Positions 16,446 through 26,440 of a stretch of 64,000 bases of DNA are shown in pieces. Under the pieces are notes generated by a model. That model was given only the letters and a program-made list of their open reading frames with translations. It was not told the DNA's origin and did no database searches. The DNA lies in NCBI RefSeq assembly GCF_025567525.1, contig NZ_JAOQJY010000002.1, positions 178,362 to 242,361 on the forward strand, given 5' to 3'. The translations under genes were made by a program, and so were the position numbers. Within the stretch, counting starts at the first letter, position 1, and each line of letters starts with the position of its first letter. This DNA is from Gallintestinimicrobium propionicum (GTDB lineage: Bacteria > Bacillota > Clostridia > Lachnospirales > Lachnospiraceae).

Positions 16446-19025
16446 GTGGAGGAACAGTATAAGAAGAAAAAAACGGGAAGTGCCAAAAAAGCGGCTCCCC
16501 ATGGGATAAAAGATAGAAAGAGCGCATCAGAGCAGAAAAAAAAGGCGCAGCGCGCAGAACGTATTCCCGAGCGGAAAAAGTCGAACTGGGACGATGGAGA
16601 ATTTCTCGACGACTGGGACGAGGTATCCGGCAAAACAGCAGCGCACAGCAATAAGCGCCGCGTGAAAAAGCCTGCTGGAAAAAGCAGTCAGACCTTTCAT
16701 GAAAAAAGCAGTCAGAACCGCACTGTAAAGCGCTCTGCGTCCGCATCGACCGCAGCATCCGGCAGAAACCGAAAACACCGGTCTGCCAGAAAAGAGCCGA
16801 TGGCGGCGCTGGATATCGCGATTGCTCTGACGGGCGTGCTGGTTTTGGCGGCGGCAGCGTTTACGACATCGATGTATCTGGGACGAAACGAGCAGAATAA
16901 GCAGATGGAGGCGGTGGCTGCAGTCGGGAAAAATCTGGAAGCGATCGGGATGTCCGGGGAAGAGGTCCTGTCGGCGGTCGCTGTCGCAGCGCAGAACGTC
17001 TCGGAGGAGGCTTCTGAAGAAGAGACGACGGAGACGGAAACCGGATATGAGGAAAAGGATCTGGAAGCCAATGTCGACGTTATTTTAAAGCTGTCTTCGA
17101 TGCAGAAGGATATGAAAATTAAATTCGCGGACAAAAACTCCGGTAAGCTGATAGGAAATCAACCCTTTACCGTAAAGCTGGAGGGCGCGTCGAGCCAGAA
17201 CGCAAAGGATGACGACAAGGACGGCGTAATTTATTTAAAAGACTTAAAAGCAGGCGATTACGTCGTTATCGTGACCGGACCGGATGAAATCAGCGGCAGA
17301 AAAGCAGCCGGAATTTCCGGGCGAGTGACGGTAAAGGACAAGATTGAGTATAAAAAGGTCGACGTGACGGACGAGATCAAAAAGGAGTCGGAGATCAACG
17401 TGGCGAAAGAGGATACCGCGATTGCACCGGCAGTGGAATCGGTTCTGCAGGATACTGTGGAATGGGTTGCGTCCACCAAAACACCGGCAGGAAATGGACA
17501 GGAATATGAAGAGGTCGGCAAGTCCGATATCCCGGAGCCTGCCCAGGCAAGACTTCTGGAGCCGGAGATAAAATACGCATATTTTGCAAAGGAAACGCAG
17601 ATCGCCGTTTTCGATCAGCCCAGGGAGGAATCCCCTGCGGAGAGAGAGAACACGCCGCCTTCGGAGAGCGAGTCTTCCTCCGAGAGCGAAAGCACAAAGC
17701 CGTCTGAAAGTGAAGGTACAAAGCCTTCGGAGAGCGAATCAGAATCCGGAAGCAGCAAGCCGACGGAAAGCGAGAGCACGAAGCCGTCCGAGAGTGAAAG
17801 TACAAAGCCTTCGGAAAGCGAATCTGCAACCGAAAGCAGCACTGCAGCGACAGAGCCGACGAAAACGCCGGAAACCAAGCCGGAGGAGATAAAGGTCAAG
17901 AAGATCACGATCTCAGGCTCTGCAACGGTTGAGGTTGGACAGACTGTTTCCCTTTCTGCAACGGTATCGCCGGACAATGCAGCGAACAAGTCCGTTCGCT
18001 GGGAAATCGTTTCCGGAAAAGAGTTTGTCTCGGTGGATGATAAGGGAACGGTAAAAGGCGTAAAAGCCGGAGAAGCGAAGATCAAAGCGGTCGCGCAGGA
18101 CGGCAGCAACGTAGAGAGCGGAATCAGCACCGTGAAGGTGACGGAGAAAAAGATAAACCGCGGCGATACAAAGACCTTATTGAAAGATAAAAACGGCAAC
18201 CAGCTGTACTGCAAGGACGGGGATAGCTACCGTGAGGCAACGACGGCGGATTATTATACGAAAGATAAATTTTACCGTAAAAAAGCGAATGTGGAATATC
18301 GGTATACCGGATGGCAGACGATCGACGGAAAACGCTTTTTCTATGACAAAAACGGGACCGCCGTTACCGGCGAACAGGTGATCCAGGGCGTGAAATACAC
18401 GTTCAATGGGGACGGCAGCTTAAATACGGGAACTGTGATGGGAATTGACATTTCCAAACACAACGGCAATATCGACTGGAACGCAGTCAAAAACTCCGGC
18501 GTACAGTACGTCATCCTGCGCTGCGGCTACCGCGGCTCGGCTTCGGGTGTGCTGGTAGAGGATCAGAAGTTTAAGAGAAATATTCAGGGCGCGACGGCGG
18601 CAGGTCTGAAGGTCGGTATTTATTTCTTCAGCCAGGCGGTGAATGAAGTGGAAGCGGTCGAAGAGGCCTCCATGACGCTTTCTCTGATTAAAAATTACAG
18701 AATCACTTATCCTGTCTATATTGACGTGGAGAGCGCGAATGGGCGCGCAGACGGAATCTCCAAAGCGGCGCGAACGTCTGTCATCAACGCATTCTGCCAG
18801 ACGATCCGTAACAGCGGCTACACGCCGGGATTGTATGCGAACAAAAACTGGCTGACGGAAAAGATCAATACAGGCGCCCTTGGCGGCTGCAAGATCTGGT
18901 TGGCGCAGTATGTTGCTGCACCGACCTATGGAGGACGTTACGAGATGTGGCAGTATTCGTCGAGAGGGTCGATTGCAGGAATCAAAGGAAATGTTGACTT
19001 AAACGTAAGCTATATGGGTTACTGA
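16446..19025 (+). CDS. Membrane-anchored GH25 muramidase with Ser/Glu-rich linker
   Basis: An 859-residue protein. The first 118 residues are Lys/Ser-rich and cytoplasmic, followed by one membrane segment (about 121-146), a mixed external region, a Ser-Glu-Thr-Lys-Pro repeat linker (about 399-480), a bacterial Ig-like domain (about 482-568), glucan/choline-binding-like repeats (GWQTIDGKRFFYDKNGTAV, about 615-660) and a C-terminal GH25 lysozyme domain (about 665-859). GH25 catalytic acids are visible: Asp668 (GIDISKHNG) and the D-x-E pair Asp760/Glu762. It should cleave peptidoglycan at the cell surface. The GTG start follows AGGAGGG; the much longer upstream frame overlaps the divergent zinc-ribbon gene and is rejected. 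Confidence 0.88.
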   Translation: MEEQYKKKKTGSAKKAAPHGIKDRKSASEQKKKAQRAERIPERKKSNWDDGEFLDDWDEVSGKTAAHSNKRRVKKPAGKSSQTFHEKSSQNRTVKRSASASTAASGRNRKHRSARKEPMAALDIAIALTGVLVLAAAAFTTSMYLGRNEQNKQMEAVAAVGKNLEAIGMSGEEVLSAVAVAAQNVSEEASEEETTETETGYEEKDLEANVDVILKLSSMQKDMKIKFADKNSGKLIGNQPFTVKLEGASSQNAKDDDKDGVIYLKDLKAGDYVVIVTGPDEISGRKAAGISGRVTVKDKIEYKKVDVTDEIKKESEINVAKEDTAIAPAVESVLQDTVEWVASTKTPAGNGQEYEEVGKSDIPEPAQARLLEPEIKYAYFAKETQIAVFDQPREESPAERENTPPSESESSSESESTKPSESEGTKPSESESESGSSKPTESESTKPSESESTKPSESESATESSTAATEPTKTPETKPEEIKVKKITISGSATVEVGQTVSLSATVSPDNAANKSVRWEIVSGKEFVSVDDKGTVKGVKAGEAKIKAVAQDGSNVESGISTVKVTEKKINRGDTKTLLKDKNGNQLYCKDGDSYREATTADYYTKDKFYRKKANVEYRYTGWQTIDGKRFFYDKNGTAVTGEQVIQGVKYTFNGDGSLNTGTVMGIDISKHNGNIDWNAVKNSGVQYVILRCGYRGSASGVLVEDQKFKRNIQGATAAGLKVGIYFFSQAVNEVEAVEEASMTLSLIKNYRITYPVYIDVESANGRADGISKAARTSVINAFCQTIRNSGYTPGLYANKNWLTEKINTGALGGCKIWLAQYVAAPTYGGRYEMWQYSSRGSIAGIKGNVDLNVSYMGY

Positions 19026-19053
19026 TATTGTGACAAAATTTGATACGGACAGG

Positions 19054-19115
19054 GCGCTGCAGTCTGCAGGATATCCGTAAACTGCAGCGCGCATTGCCGG
19101 GAATGGCGGCAATGC
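19054..19115 (+). repeat. Two hairpins after the GH25 gene
   Basis: GCGCTGCAGT pairs with ACTGCAGCGC (19054-19090), and a second perfect 9-bp stem, GCATTGCCG / CGGCAATGC, follows at once. No U-run follows either, so they are not classic terminators. Confidence 0.5.
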
Positions 19116-19127
19116 CGTATTTTCCTG

Positions 19128-19156
19128 TTGGAAAAACACGGAAAATATGGTACACT
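19128..19156 (+). promoter_or_regulatory. Sigma-A type promoter for rmlB
   Basis: TTGGAA and TACACT are separated by exactly 17 bases, about 60 bases upstream of the rmlB start. Confidence 0.6.
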
Positions 19157-19219
19157 GGAAAAAAATCAGGATTATGGGATTTTGCGTCCTTTTGCGCAGA
19201 ATCGAAAAGGAGAAGAGGC

Positions 19220-20299
19220 ATGAGAACCTATCTTGTTACCGGAGGAGCGGGGTTTATCGGTTCCAATTACATTCACTATATGTTCCGCAAGTATGACAAC
19301 GAAATCCGCATCATCAATGTGGATGCGCTGACCTATGCGGGTAATCTCGAGAACTTAAAAGACATTGAAAACCGCGATAACTATACCTTTGTAAAAGCAA
19401 ATATCTGCGATAAAGAAGCGATTGCAAAGATCTTTGCAGAAAACGATATTGACCGCGTAGTTCATTTTGCAGCGGAAAGCCATGTAGACAGAAGCATCAG
19501 GAATCCCGAGGTATTCGTACAGACCAACGTGCTGGGTACTGCCGTGATGTTAAACTGCGCAAAGAACGCGTGGGAGCTTCCGGACGGCACCTTTAAGCCG
19601 GGCAAGAAATTCCTGCATGTTTCGACGGATGAAGTATACGGCTCTTTGAGCGAAGACGGCGGCTATTTCTATGAGACAACCCCCTATGCACCCCACAGCC
19701 CGTATTCTGCCAGCAAGGCAGGATCTGATATGCTTGTAAAAGCGTATATGGATACCTATCATTTCCCTGCAAATATCACAAACTGCTCTAATAACTACGG
19801 CCCTTACCAGTTTCCGGAAAAGCTGATTCCGCTGATCATCAACAATGCGCTGCACGGCAAGAAGCTTCCGGTATACGGCGACGGCAAGAACGTCCGCGAC
19901 TGGCTGTATGTCGAAGACCACGCAAAGGCCATCGACATGGTGCAGGAGCAGGGCAGACTGTTCGAAACCTACAATGTAGGCGGTCATAACGAAAAACAGA
20001 ACATTCAGATCATCGAAATCATTATCGAGACCCTGCAGGAGATGCTTGCAGACGACGACCCGCGCAAGGCGCTTGTCAGCAAGGATCTGATTACCTATGT
20101 AGCAGACCGTAAGGGACACGACAGAAGATACGCGATCGCTCCCGACAAGATCAAGAAAGAGATCGGCTGGTATCCGGAGACGATGTTCAAAGAAGGCATC
20201 AAAAAGACCATTGCATGGTACTTCGAGCATGAAGACTGGATGGAGCGTGTAACCAGCGGCGACTACCAGAAATATTATAACGAAATGTACAAAGCCTGA
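19220..20299 (+). CDS. rmlB: dTDP-glucose 4,6-dehydratase
   Basis: A 359-residue short-chain dehydrogenase-type enzyme that converts dTDP-glucose to dTDP-4-keto-6-deoxyglucose, the second step of dTDP-L-rhamnose synthesis. The NAD-binding GGAGFIG loop is at residues 8-14, the TDEVYG motif with Asp137/Glu138 follows, and the catalytic YSASK is at Tyr162/Lys166. Length is normal for RmlB. The start at 19220 is set by AAAAGGAG just upstream. It heads the rml block; rmlA and rmlC follow, and rmlD is not in the window. Confidence 0.96.
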   Translation: MRTYLVTGGAGFIGSNYIHYMFRKYDNEIRIINVDALTYAGNLENLKDIENRDNYTFVKANICDKEAIAKIFAENDIDRVVHFAAESHVDRSIRNPEVFVQTNVLGTAVMLNCAKNAWELPDGTFKPGKKFLHVSTDEVYGSLSEDGGYFYETTPYAPHSPYSASKAGSDMLVKAYMDTYHFPANITNCSNNYGPYQFPEKLIPLIINNALHGKKLPVYGDGKNVRDWLYVEDHAKAIDMVQEQGRLFETYNVGGHNEKQNIQIIEIIIETLQEMLADDDPRKALVSKDLITYVADRKGHDRRYAIAPDKIKKEIGWYPETMFKEGIKKTIAWYFEHEDWMERVTSGDYQKYYNEMYKA

Positions 20300-20368
20300 G
20301 AAATTTCCGGACTGCCGGGAGGAAAATGCCGGACAGACCGAGAAAAACAGGGCTTTGTATACCAGAAT

Positions 20369-20398
20369 GGGGACGGCGCGCGACACCGTTCCCCTTTT
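20369..20398 (+). terminator. Possible weak terminator after rmlB
   Basis: GGGGACGG pairs with CCGTTCCCC (one bulge) and is followed by TTTT. The downstream rml genes continue in the same direction, so it may only attenuate. Confidence 0.4.
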
Positions 20399-20421
20399 GG
20401 CGCATCTGGGCAGGAGCGCAC

Positions 20422-20484
20422 GGCAATAGAACAGTGCTGCCGGGCAGTAGAACAGTGCTGCCGGGCAGTAGAACAGTGCCGCCG
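20422..20484 (+). repeat. Three tandem copies of a 21-bp repeat
   Basis: The unit GGCAGTAGAACAGTGCTGCCG occurs three times head to tail with one or two changes. Each unit contains a short GGCAG..CTGCC dyad. It lies in the 250-base gap between rmlB and rmlA and is not inside any supported gene. Confidence 0.85.
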
Positions 20485-20549
20485 AAGCGATCCTGTAAAG
20501 CAAAATGTTTTTCATACAGGCGAATGAACGCATAGGAATGGAGGAATCT

Positions 20550-21419
<870 letters not shown>

Positions 21420-21442
21420 AAACGGAACAGGAGAATAGAAAA

Positions 21443-22006
21443 ATGGGAAAAATTTCAGTAGAAACATGTCATATCGAAGGTCTTAAGGTGATCACCCCCC
21501 AGGTGTTCGGCGACGCCCGCGGTTACTTCATGGAGACTTATAACTACAACGATTACAAGGAAGCCGGCATCGATCAGGTTTTCGTACAGGACAACCAGTC
21601 CGCATCCAAAAAAGGCGTTCTGCGGGGGCTTCATTTCCAGATCAATTACCCCCAGGACAAACTGGTGAGAGCGATTCGCGGCGAAGTGTTTGACGTTGCG
21701 GTTGACTTACGTCCCGGCTCCAAAACCTATGGTCAGTGGTACGGTGTGCTGCTTTCCGAAGAGAACAAAAAGCAGTTCTTTATCCCCAAGAATTTCGCAC
21801 ACGGCTTTGTAGTGCTGTCGGATTATGCGGAATTTGCCTATAAGTGCACCGACTTCTATCATCCCAACGACGAAGGCGGTCTGGCATGGAACGATCCCCA
21901 GATTGGCGTAGAATGGCCGATTCCGGAAGGAATGGAACTGACCTTGTCTGACAAAGATAAAAAGTGGGGCTCTTTTGCCGAATTTACAGAAAGCAGAAAT
22001 AAATGA
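21443..22006 (+). CDS. rmlC: dTDP-4-dehydrorhamnose 3,5-epimerase
   Basis: A 187-residue cupin-fold epimerase, third enzyme of the dTDP-L-rhamnose pathway. It carries the RmlC hallmarks RGLHFQ, the catalytic-site GEVFDVAVDLR, and HGFVVLSD. The start follows an AGGAG site, and the stop overlaps the start of the ABC permease gene (ATGA), so sugar synthesis and export are translationally coupled. Confidence 0.95.
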   Translation: MGKISVETCHIEGLKVITPQVFGDARGYFMETYNYNDYKEAGIDQVFVQDNQSASKKGVLRGLHFQINYPQDKLVRAIRGEVFDVAVDLRPGSKTYGQWYGVLLSEENKKQFFIPKNFAHGFVVLSDYAEFAYKCTDFYHPNDEGGLAWNDPQIGVEWPIPEGMELTLSDKDKKWGSFAEFTESRNK

Positions 22007-22995
22007 AGAGACTGAATAAAAAAACAGGAATCGCCATATTCACTGCGGTGATGGCGATTCTTGCCGTTATTATCCTTGTTTATCATAATCCCCTTGCCAA
22101 TCCGCAGGATGAGCTGCTGAAAAAAGTGATTGCCTGCGTGCTGATCGTGGCGGCGGTCATTGCCTTTATCCGGTTATACGATAAGATCACGGTGCTGCCG
22201 GTGGAATTATACCAGAACCGCAGGCTGATCTGGAAACTGGCAAAGAGCGATTTCAAAAAGCGCTACGCAGGCTCTTATATGGGAGCGTTCTGGGCGATGG
22301 TGCAGCCGGTCATCACAGTTGCGATGTACTGGGTTGTTTTCGTGATTATTTTCCCGAACCGGACTGGTTATGCCTCCGGAGGCGTAGAAGGTGTTCCGTA
22401 TATCCTGTTTCTGACAGCGGGACTGGTGCCCTGGTTTTATTTTTCCGAAGCTCTGACCAGCGCAATGGTATCGCTGCTGGAATATAATTACCTGGTAAAA
22501 AAAGTCGTATTCAAAATCAGTATCCTGCCGATTATCAAGATTATTGCAGCGACATTTATTCATGCGTTTTTCGTGCTGGTTTTACTGATCGTGGCAGCAT
22601 TGAACGGCTATTATCCGAGCCTGTATACACTGCAGGTATTTTATTACAGCTTCTGCATGTTCGTTTTTGTACTGGCACTCAGTTATACGACCTGCTCGGT
22701 TGTCATTTTTTTCAGGGATCTGCAGTCCATTGTCAATATCTTTCTGCAGGTCGGTATGTGGGCAACTCCGGTGCTGTGGAATATCAATGATTTTCCGATG
22801 AAGCTTCAGATGATCGTGAAAATCAATCCGCTTGTATACATTGTGGAGGGCTACAGAAGCGCTGTATACGGAAAACAGTGGTTCTGGGAGGATTTTTACT
22901 CCACGGTTTATTTCTGGATTATCACGGTGGTGCTGTTTGGCATTGGCGCGCTGATTTTCAAGAAACTCAAGATTCATTTTGCGGATATCATGTAA
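22003..22995 (+). CDS. Polysaccharide ABC exporter permease (Wzm-like)
   Basis: A 330-residue ABC-2 type membrane protein. The core of about 260 residues has six membrane segments with the Wzm/TagG pattern (FKKRYAGSYMGAFWAMVQP near the first core segment, then NPLVYIVEGYR). In front is an extra pair of membrane segments, about 65 residues, that standard Wzm proteins lack. It works with the following ATPase to export a lipid-linked polysaccharide across the membrane. It overlaps rmlC by four bases. Confidence 0.9.
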   Translation: MKRLNKKTGIAIFTAVMAILAVIILVYHNPLANPQDELLKKVIACVLIVAAVIAFIRLYDKITVLPVELYQNRRLIWKLAKSDFKKRYAGSYMGAFWAMVQPVITVAMYWVVFVIIFPNRTGYASGGVEGVPYILFLTAGLVPWFYFSEALTSAMVSLLEYNYLVKKVVFKISILPIIKIIAATFIHAFFVLVLLIVAALNGYYPSLYTLQVFYYSFCMFVFVLALSYTTCSVVIFFRDLQSIVNIFLQVGMWATPVLWNINDFPMKLQMIVKINPLVYIVEGYRSAVYGKQWFWEDFYSTVYFWIITVVLFGIGALIFKKLKIHFADIM

Positions 22996-23008
22996 AGGAA
23001 AACTGGTT

Positions 23009-24313
23009 ATGGAACAAAAAGAACTGGCAATTCATGTGGACAGGGTGAGCAAAGTATACAAGCTGTACCGCAGAAACCGGGATCGTCTGATCGAATCCCT
23101 GGGACTGACAAAAAAGAAACTTTCCACGCCGCATTACGCATTAAAGGATGTCAGTCTGGACATTTATAAAGGAGAGACTGTCGGCATTATTGGCACGAAC
23201 GGCTCCGGCAAATCGACGATTTTAAAGATTATCACCGGCGTATTACATGAGACGAGCGGCACTGTGCAGGTAAACGGCAGAATTTCCGCCTTGCTGGAGC
23301 TGGGCGCAGGCTTTAACATGGAATACAACGGCATCGAAAATATTTATCTGAATGGAACGATGATCGGTTTTTCTGAAAAAGAAATTGATGAAAAACTGCA
23401 GGATATCCTGGATTTTGCGGATATCGGGGACTATGTGTACCAGCCGGTAAAGACCTATTCCAGCGGTATGTTTGTCCGACTGGCATTTGCAGTTGCCATC
23501 AATATCGACCCGGAAATCCTGATCGTCGATGAGGCGCTTTCGGTTGGCGACGTATTTTTCCAGGCAAAATGCTATCGAAAATTCGAGGAATTCAAGAAAA
23601 AAGGCAAGACGATCCTGTTCGTCAGCCACGATCTGAGCGCGATCAGCAAATACTGCGACCGTGCGATTCTGTTAAATCAGGGCGTAAAGCTCGGAGAAGG
23701 CTCGCCCAAAGACATGATCGACGCCTACAAGCAGGTGCTGGTGGGACAGTACGAAACGCCTAAGGCTGGCGTGGATGTACCTGACCTGACGGCGGACGGG
23801 GATGTTCGGGCGGCGCTTGACAAACAGAAAAAGAAGCAGGAAGCGGCGCGCATGGGCGTCAACCCGGAGACACTGGAATACGGCACGAAGCAGGCGGAAA
23901 TTGTTTCGTATTACATTACGGACAAAAACGACGTGCAGACGACCGCAATTTTAAAGGGCGACGAATTCACGATGCATATGAAGGTGAAAATCGGTCAGGA
24001 TCTTCCGGCACCGATCTTTGCTTTTTCCATCAAAAACATCAAGGGCGTGGAGATCACGGGAACGAACACGATGTTTGAAAAGACGTTTCTGGAGAGCGTA
24101 AAGGCGGGTCAGGTGCTGGAAATTACATTCCGCCAGAAGATGCGCCTGCAGGGCGGTGACTATCTCATATCCCTGGGTGTGACAGGGTATGAAAAAGATA
24201 CGTTTAAAGTGTATCATCGTCTTTATGACGTGCTGAATATTACGGTCGTGTCCGACAAGGATACGGTGGGCTATTTTGATATGGAATCTCAGGTTGAGGT
24301 GAAGGAGATTTAA
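23009..24313 (+). CDS. Polysaccharide ABC exporter ATPase with C-terminal domain (Wzt-like)
   Basis: A 434-residue ATPase. The nucleotide-binding domain has Walker A GTNGSGKST (62-70), a YSSGM signature and Walker B with Asp174/Glu175. A linker of about 60 charged residues follows, then a C-terminal beta domain of about 150 residues, as in Wzt proteins that bind a terminal group on the glycan to start export. The start at 23009 follows AAAGGAAAA; an in-frame ATG at 22979 lies inside the permease gene. The next gene encodes a methyltransferase/kinase-like protein, as in Wzm-Wzt-WbdD clusters. Confidence 0.92.
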   Translation: MEQKELAIHVDRVSKVYKLYRRNRDRLIESLGLTKKKLSTPHYALKDVSLDIYKGETVGIIGTNGSGKSTILKIITGVLHETSGTVQVNGRISALLELGAGFNMEYNGIENIYLNGTMIGFSEKEIDEKLQDILDFADIGDYVYQPVKTYSSGMFVRLAFAVAINIDPEILIVDEALSVGDVFFQAKCYRKFEEFKKKGKTILFVSHDLSAISKYCDRAILLNQGVKLGEGSPKDMIDAYKQVLVGQYETPKAGVDVPDLTADGDVRAALDKQKKKQEAARMGVNPETLEYGTKQAEIVSYYITDKNDVQTTAILKGDEFTMHMKVKIGQDLPAPIFAFSIKNIKGVEITGTNTMFEKTFLESVKAGQVLEITFRQKMRLQGGDYLISLGVTGYEKDTFKVYHRLYDVLNITVVSDKDTVGYFDMESQVEVKEI

Positions 24314-24316
24314 CGT

Positions 24317-26440
24317 ATGCAGACAGGCAGGACAGAGAAGATCGGGAATGTTGTGCTGGATTATTCCCATTATCCGGAACAGGATTTTTACTGCGACGGA
24401 GCGTCGGAGGATGCGCTTTTGGAGCTGGTAAAAACAATCCCGCCCCGGGAATATCCCCAGGAAATCTATAAAGCGGCGAGCTGGGAGGTGCTTTACCACC
24501 TTTCCGACCTGCGGGAAAATATTGTCGGATGGCTGCCTGTTGACAAAAGCATGAAGGTGCTGGAAATCGGTTCCGGCTGCGGCGCGATTACGGGAAGCCT
24601 CGCACAGAAGGCAGGCAGCGTAACCTGCGTCGACCTTTCAAAAAAACGCAGCTTGATCAACGCTTATCGCCATCAGGACTGTGACAACGTGACGATCCAT
24701 GTGGGCAACTTTTCGGACATCGAGCCGGATCTGCCGACGGATTATGATTTTGTCTGTCTGATCGGCGTGTTCGAATACGGGCAGAGCTATATCGGCGGAA
24801 AAACCCCCTTTCACGATTTCTACCGAATTATCAAAAAACATGTGAAATCCGATGGACATATCGTGATTGCGATAGAGAATAAACTTGGTTTAAAATATTG
24901 GGCGGGGTGCCGGGAAGACCACGTCGGCACGTTTTTTTCAGGCCTGGAGGATTACCCCCAGGGCGGTGCGGCTCGCACCTTTTCCCGGAGCGGTCTGGAA
25001 AAAATCCTGAAAGAATGCGGTGAGACGGAATATCATTTCTACTACCCTTATCCGGATTATAAATTTATGACGACGCTGTACTCCGACCGGTATCTGCCCA
25101 AAGTCGGAGAACTATCTAATAACCTGCGAAATTTCGACCGCGACCGGATGCTGCTGTTCGATGAAAAAAAGGTGTTCGACATGCTCATCCGCGAGGGACT
25201 GTTTGGACAGTACAGCAATTCGTTCCTCGTGATGACAGGGCCCATGACGGATATTGTATACAGCCGTTTTTCCAACGACAGAGCGGAGCATCTGAGCATC
25301 CGCACGGATATTCTGGAAAAGGACGGAAAACACACTGTCCGGAAATATCCGGCAACCTCAGCTGCCGCGGCACATATTGAAGCCCTGGCAGAGAATGAAT
25401 GCGTCTTCACAGAACGGTTTAAAGGCAGCACCCTCTCAGTCAACCGTCTGGAGCTGAAACGGAATCCGGATGGATTGCCCTTTGCGGAAATCGAATATCT
25501 CGAAAATAGCCGGACATTGGAAGAGCTGCTGGATGAGTGCTTACAGAACAATGACGAAGCCGGTTTTGATAAGCTGTTTGACCGTTACTGCAAAATCGCA
25601 GCGTGGAAAGCGGAGGGGACGAAGCAGGATTATGACCTGACCTTCTCGAATATCTGCGTACAGGGTGATATCTGGACGATGATCGATTACGAGTGGACGA
25701 CAGACAAGCTGACGCCGCAGCAGATCATCAGCCGGGCATTGAACTGCTATGGTCAGGAGGATCCGGTTCGGATGGAGCATCCGATTGTGAAAAAGCATCT
25801 GGAAGCCCTCGGCATCGGCAAAGAGCAGATGCGGGAGCTTTCGGAAAAAGAGCTGGCGTTCCAGCGCTTTGTCCTGCAGGAAAAGGACGGGCGGAGCCGG
25901 ACGGCTCTTGGGCAGCTTCGGCATCTGATCGGCAACCGTGCTGTGCCGTATCAGGAATTTTTCGCCCGGGCGGACCGCAAAAAGGTGCAGGTATTTGAAG
26001 ACTTCGGCGCAGGATATACACCGGAGCATTCTTATTATCAATATGATGCATATGAGGCGGACGATCTGATCAACGCCAGGATCATCTGCAAAGCAGGTAC
26101 AAAAGCGATTCGCTTAGATCCTGCGGAGCTGCCGTGTCTGGTACAGATTCATGGAATCGAATGGCGCGGAAAAGCGCTGACGCGGGCACAGCTGGATCAG
26201 TGCCTGTCGACGAACGGACAGGTGCTTGCAGATACCCCGTCCCATGTTCCGACGGTACTGTTTGAAACAGGAGATCCGAACATCAGCGTTCGGCTGGATT
26301 GTCTGGACAACGAGGCGACGGATGGCGAAGCGCTGATCATCCGGGCACAGATCGCATGGCTGTCGGCGGAAATGCTGCAGGATATTCAGGCGCGCCTGGC
26401 GGCAGCGGCAAGGAGGAAAGGTTTTTGGTTTCAAAGATAA
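24317..26440 (+). CDS. SAM methyltransferase fused to a kinase-like domain
   Basis: A 707-residue protein. The N-terminal class I methyltransferase has motif I EIGSGCG (83-89). The middle part has a kinase-like pattern, DLTFSN (Asp440, Asn445) followed by IDYEW (Asp457, Glu459), like the catalytic Asp-x4-Asn and metal-binding Asp of aminoglycoside-phosphotransferase and LPS-kinase folds. The C-terminal 200 residues look beta-rich. It lies three bases after the Wzt-like gene. This order and domain pair resemble WbdD, the O-antigen chain terminator that adds a methyl phosphate cap read by Wzt. The kinase call is inferred from short motifs, while the methyltransferase call is firm. Its end overlaps the next gene by 16 bases. 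Confidence 0.78.
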   Translation: MQTGRTEKIGNVVLDYSHYPEQDFYCDGASEDALLELVKTIPPREYPQEIYKAASWEVLYHLSDLRENIVGWLPVDKSMKVLEIGSGCGAITGSLAQKAGSVTCVDLSKKRSLINAYRHQDCDNVTIHVGNFSDIEPDLPTDYDFVCLIGVFEYGQSYIGGKTPFHDFYRIIKKHVKSDGHIVIAIENKLGLKYWAGCREDHVGTFFSGLEDYPQGGAARTFSRSGLEKILKECGETEYHFYYPYPDYKFMTTLYSDRYLPKVGELSNNLRNFDRDRMLLFDEKKVFDMLIREGLFGQYSNSFLVMTGPMTDIVYSRFSNDRAEHLSIRTDILEKDGKHTVRKYPATSAAAAHIEALAENECVFTERFKGSTLSVNRLELKRNPDGLPFAEIEYLENSRTLEELLDECLQNNDEAGFDKLFDRYCKIAAWKAEGTKQDYDLTFSNICVQGDIWTMIDYEWTTDKLTPQQIISRALNCYGQEDPVRMEHPIVKKHLEALGIGKEQMRELSEKELAFQRFVLQEKDGRSRTALGQLRHLIGNRAVPYQEFFARADRKKVQVFEDFGAGYTPEHSYYQYDAYEADDLINARIICKAGTKAIRLDPAELPCLVQIHGIEWRGKALTRAQLDQCLSTNGQVLADTPSHVPTVLFETGDPNISVRLDCLDNEATDGEALIIRAQIAWLSAEMLQDIQARLAAAARRKGFWFQR

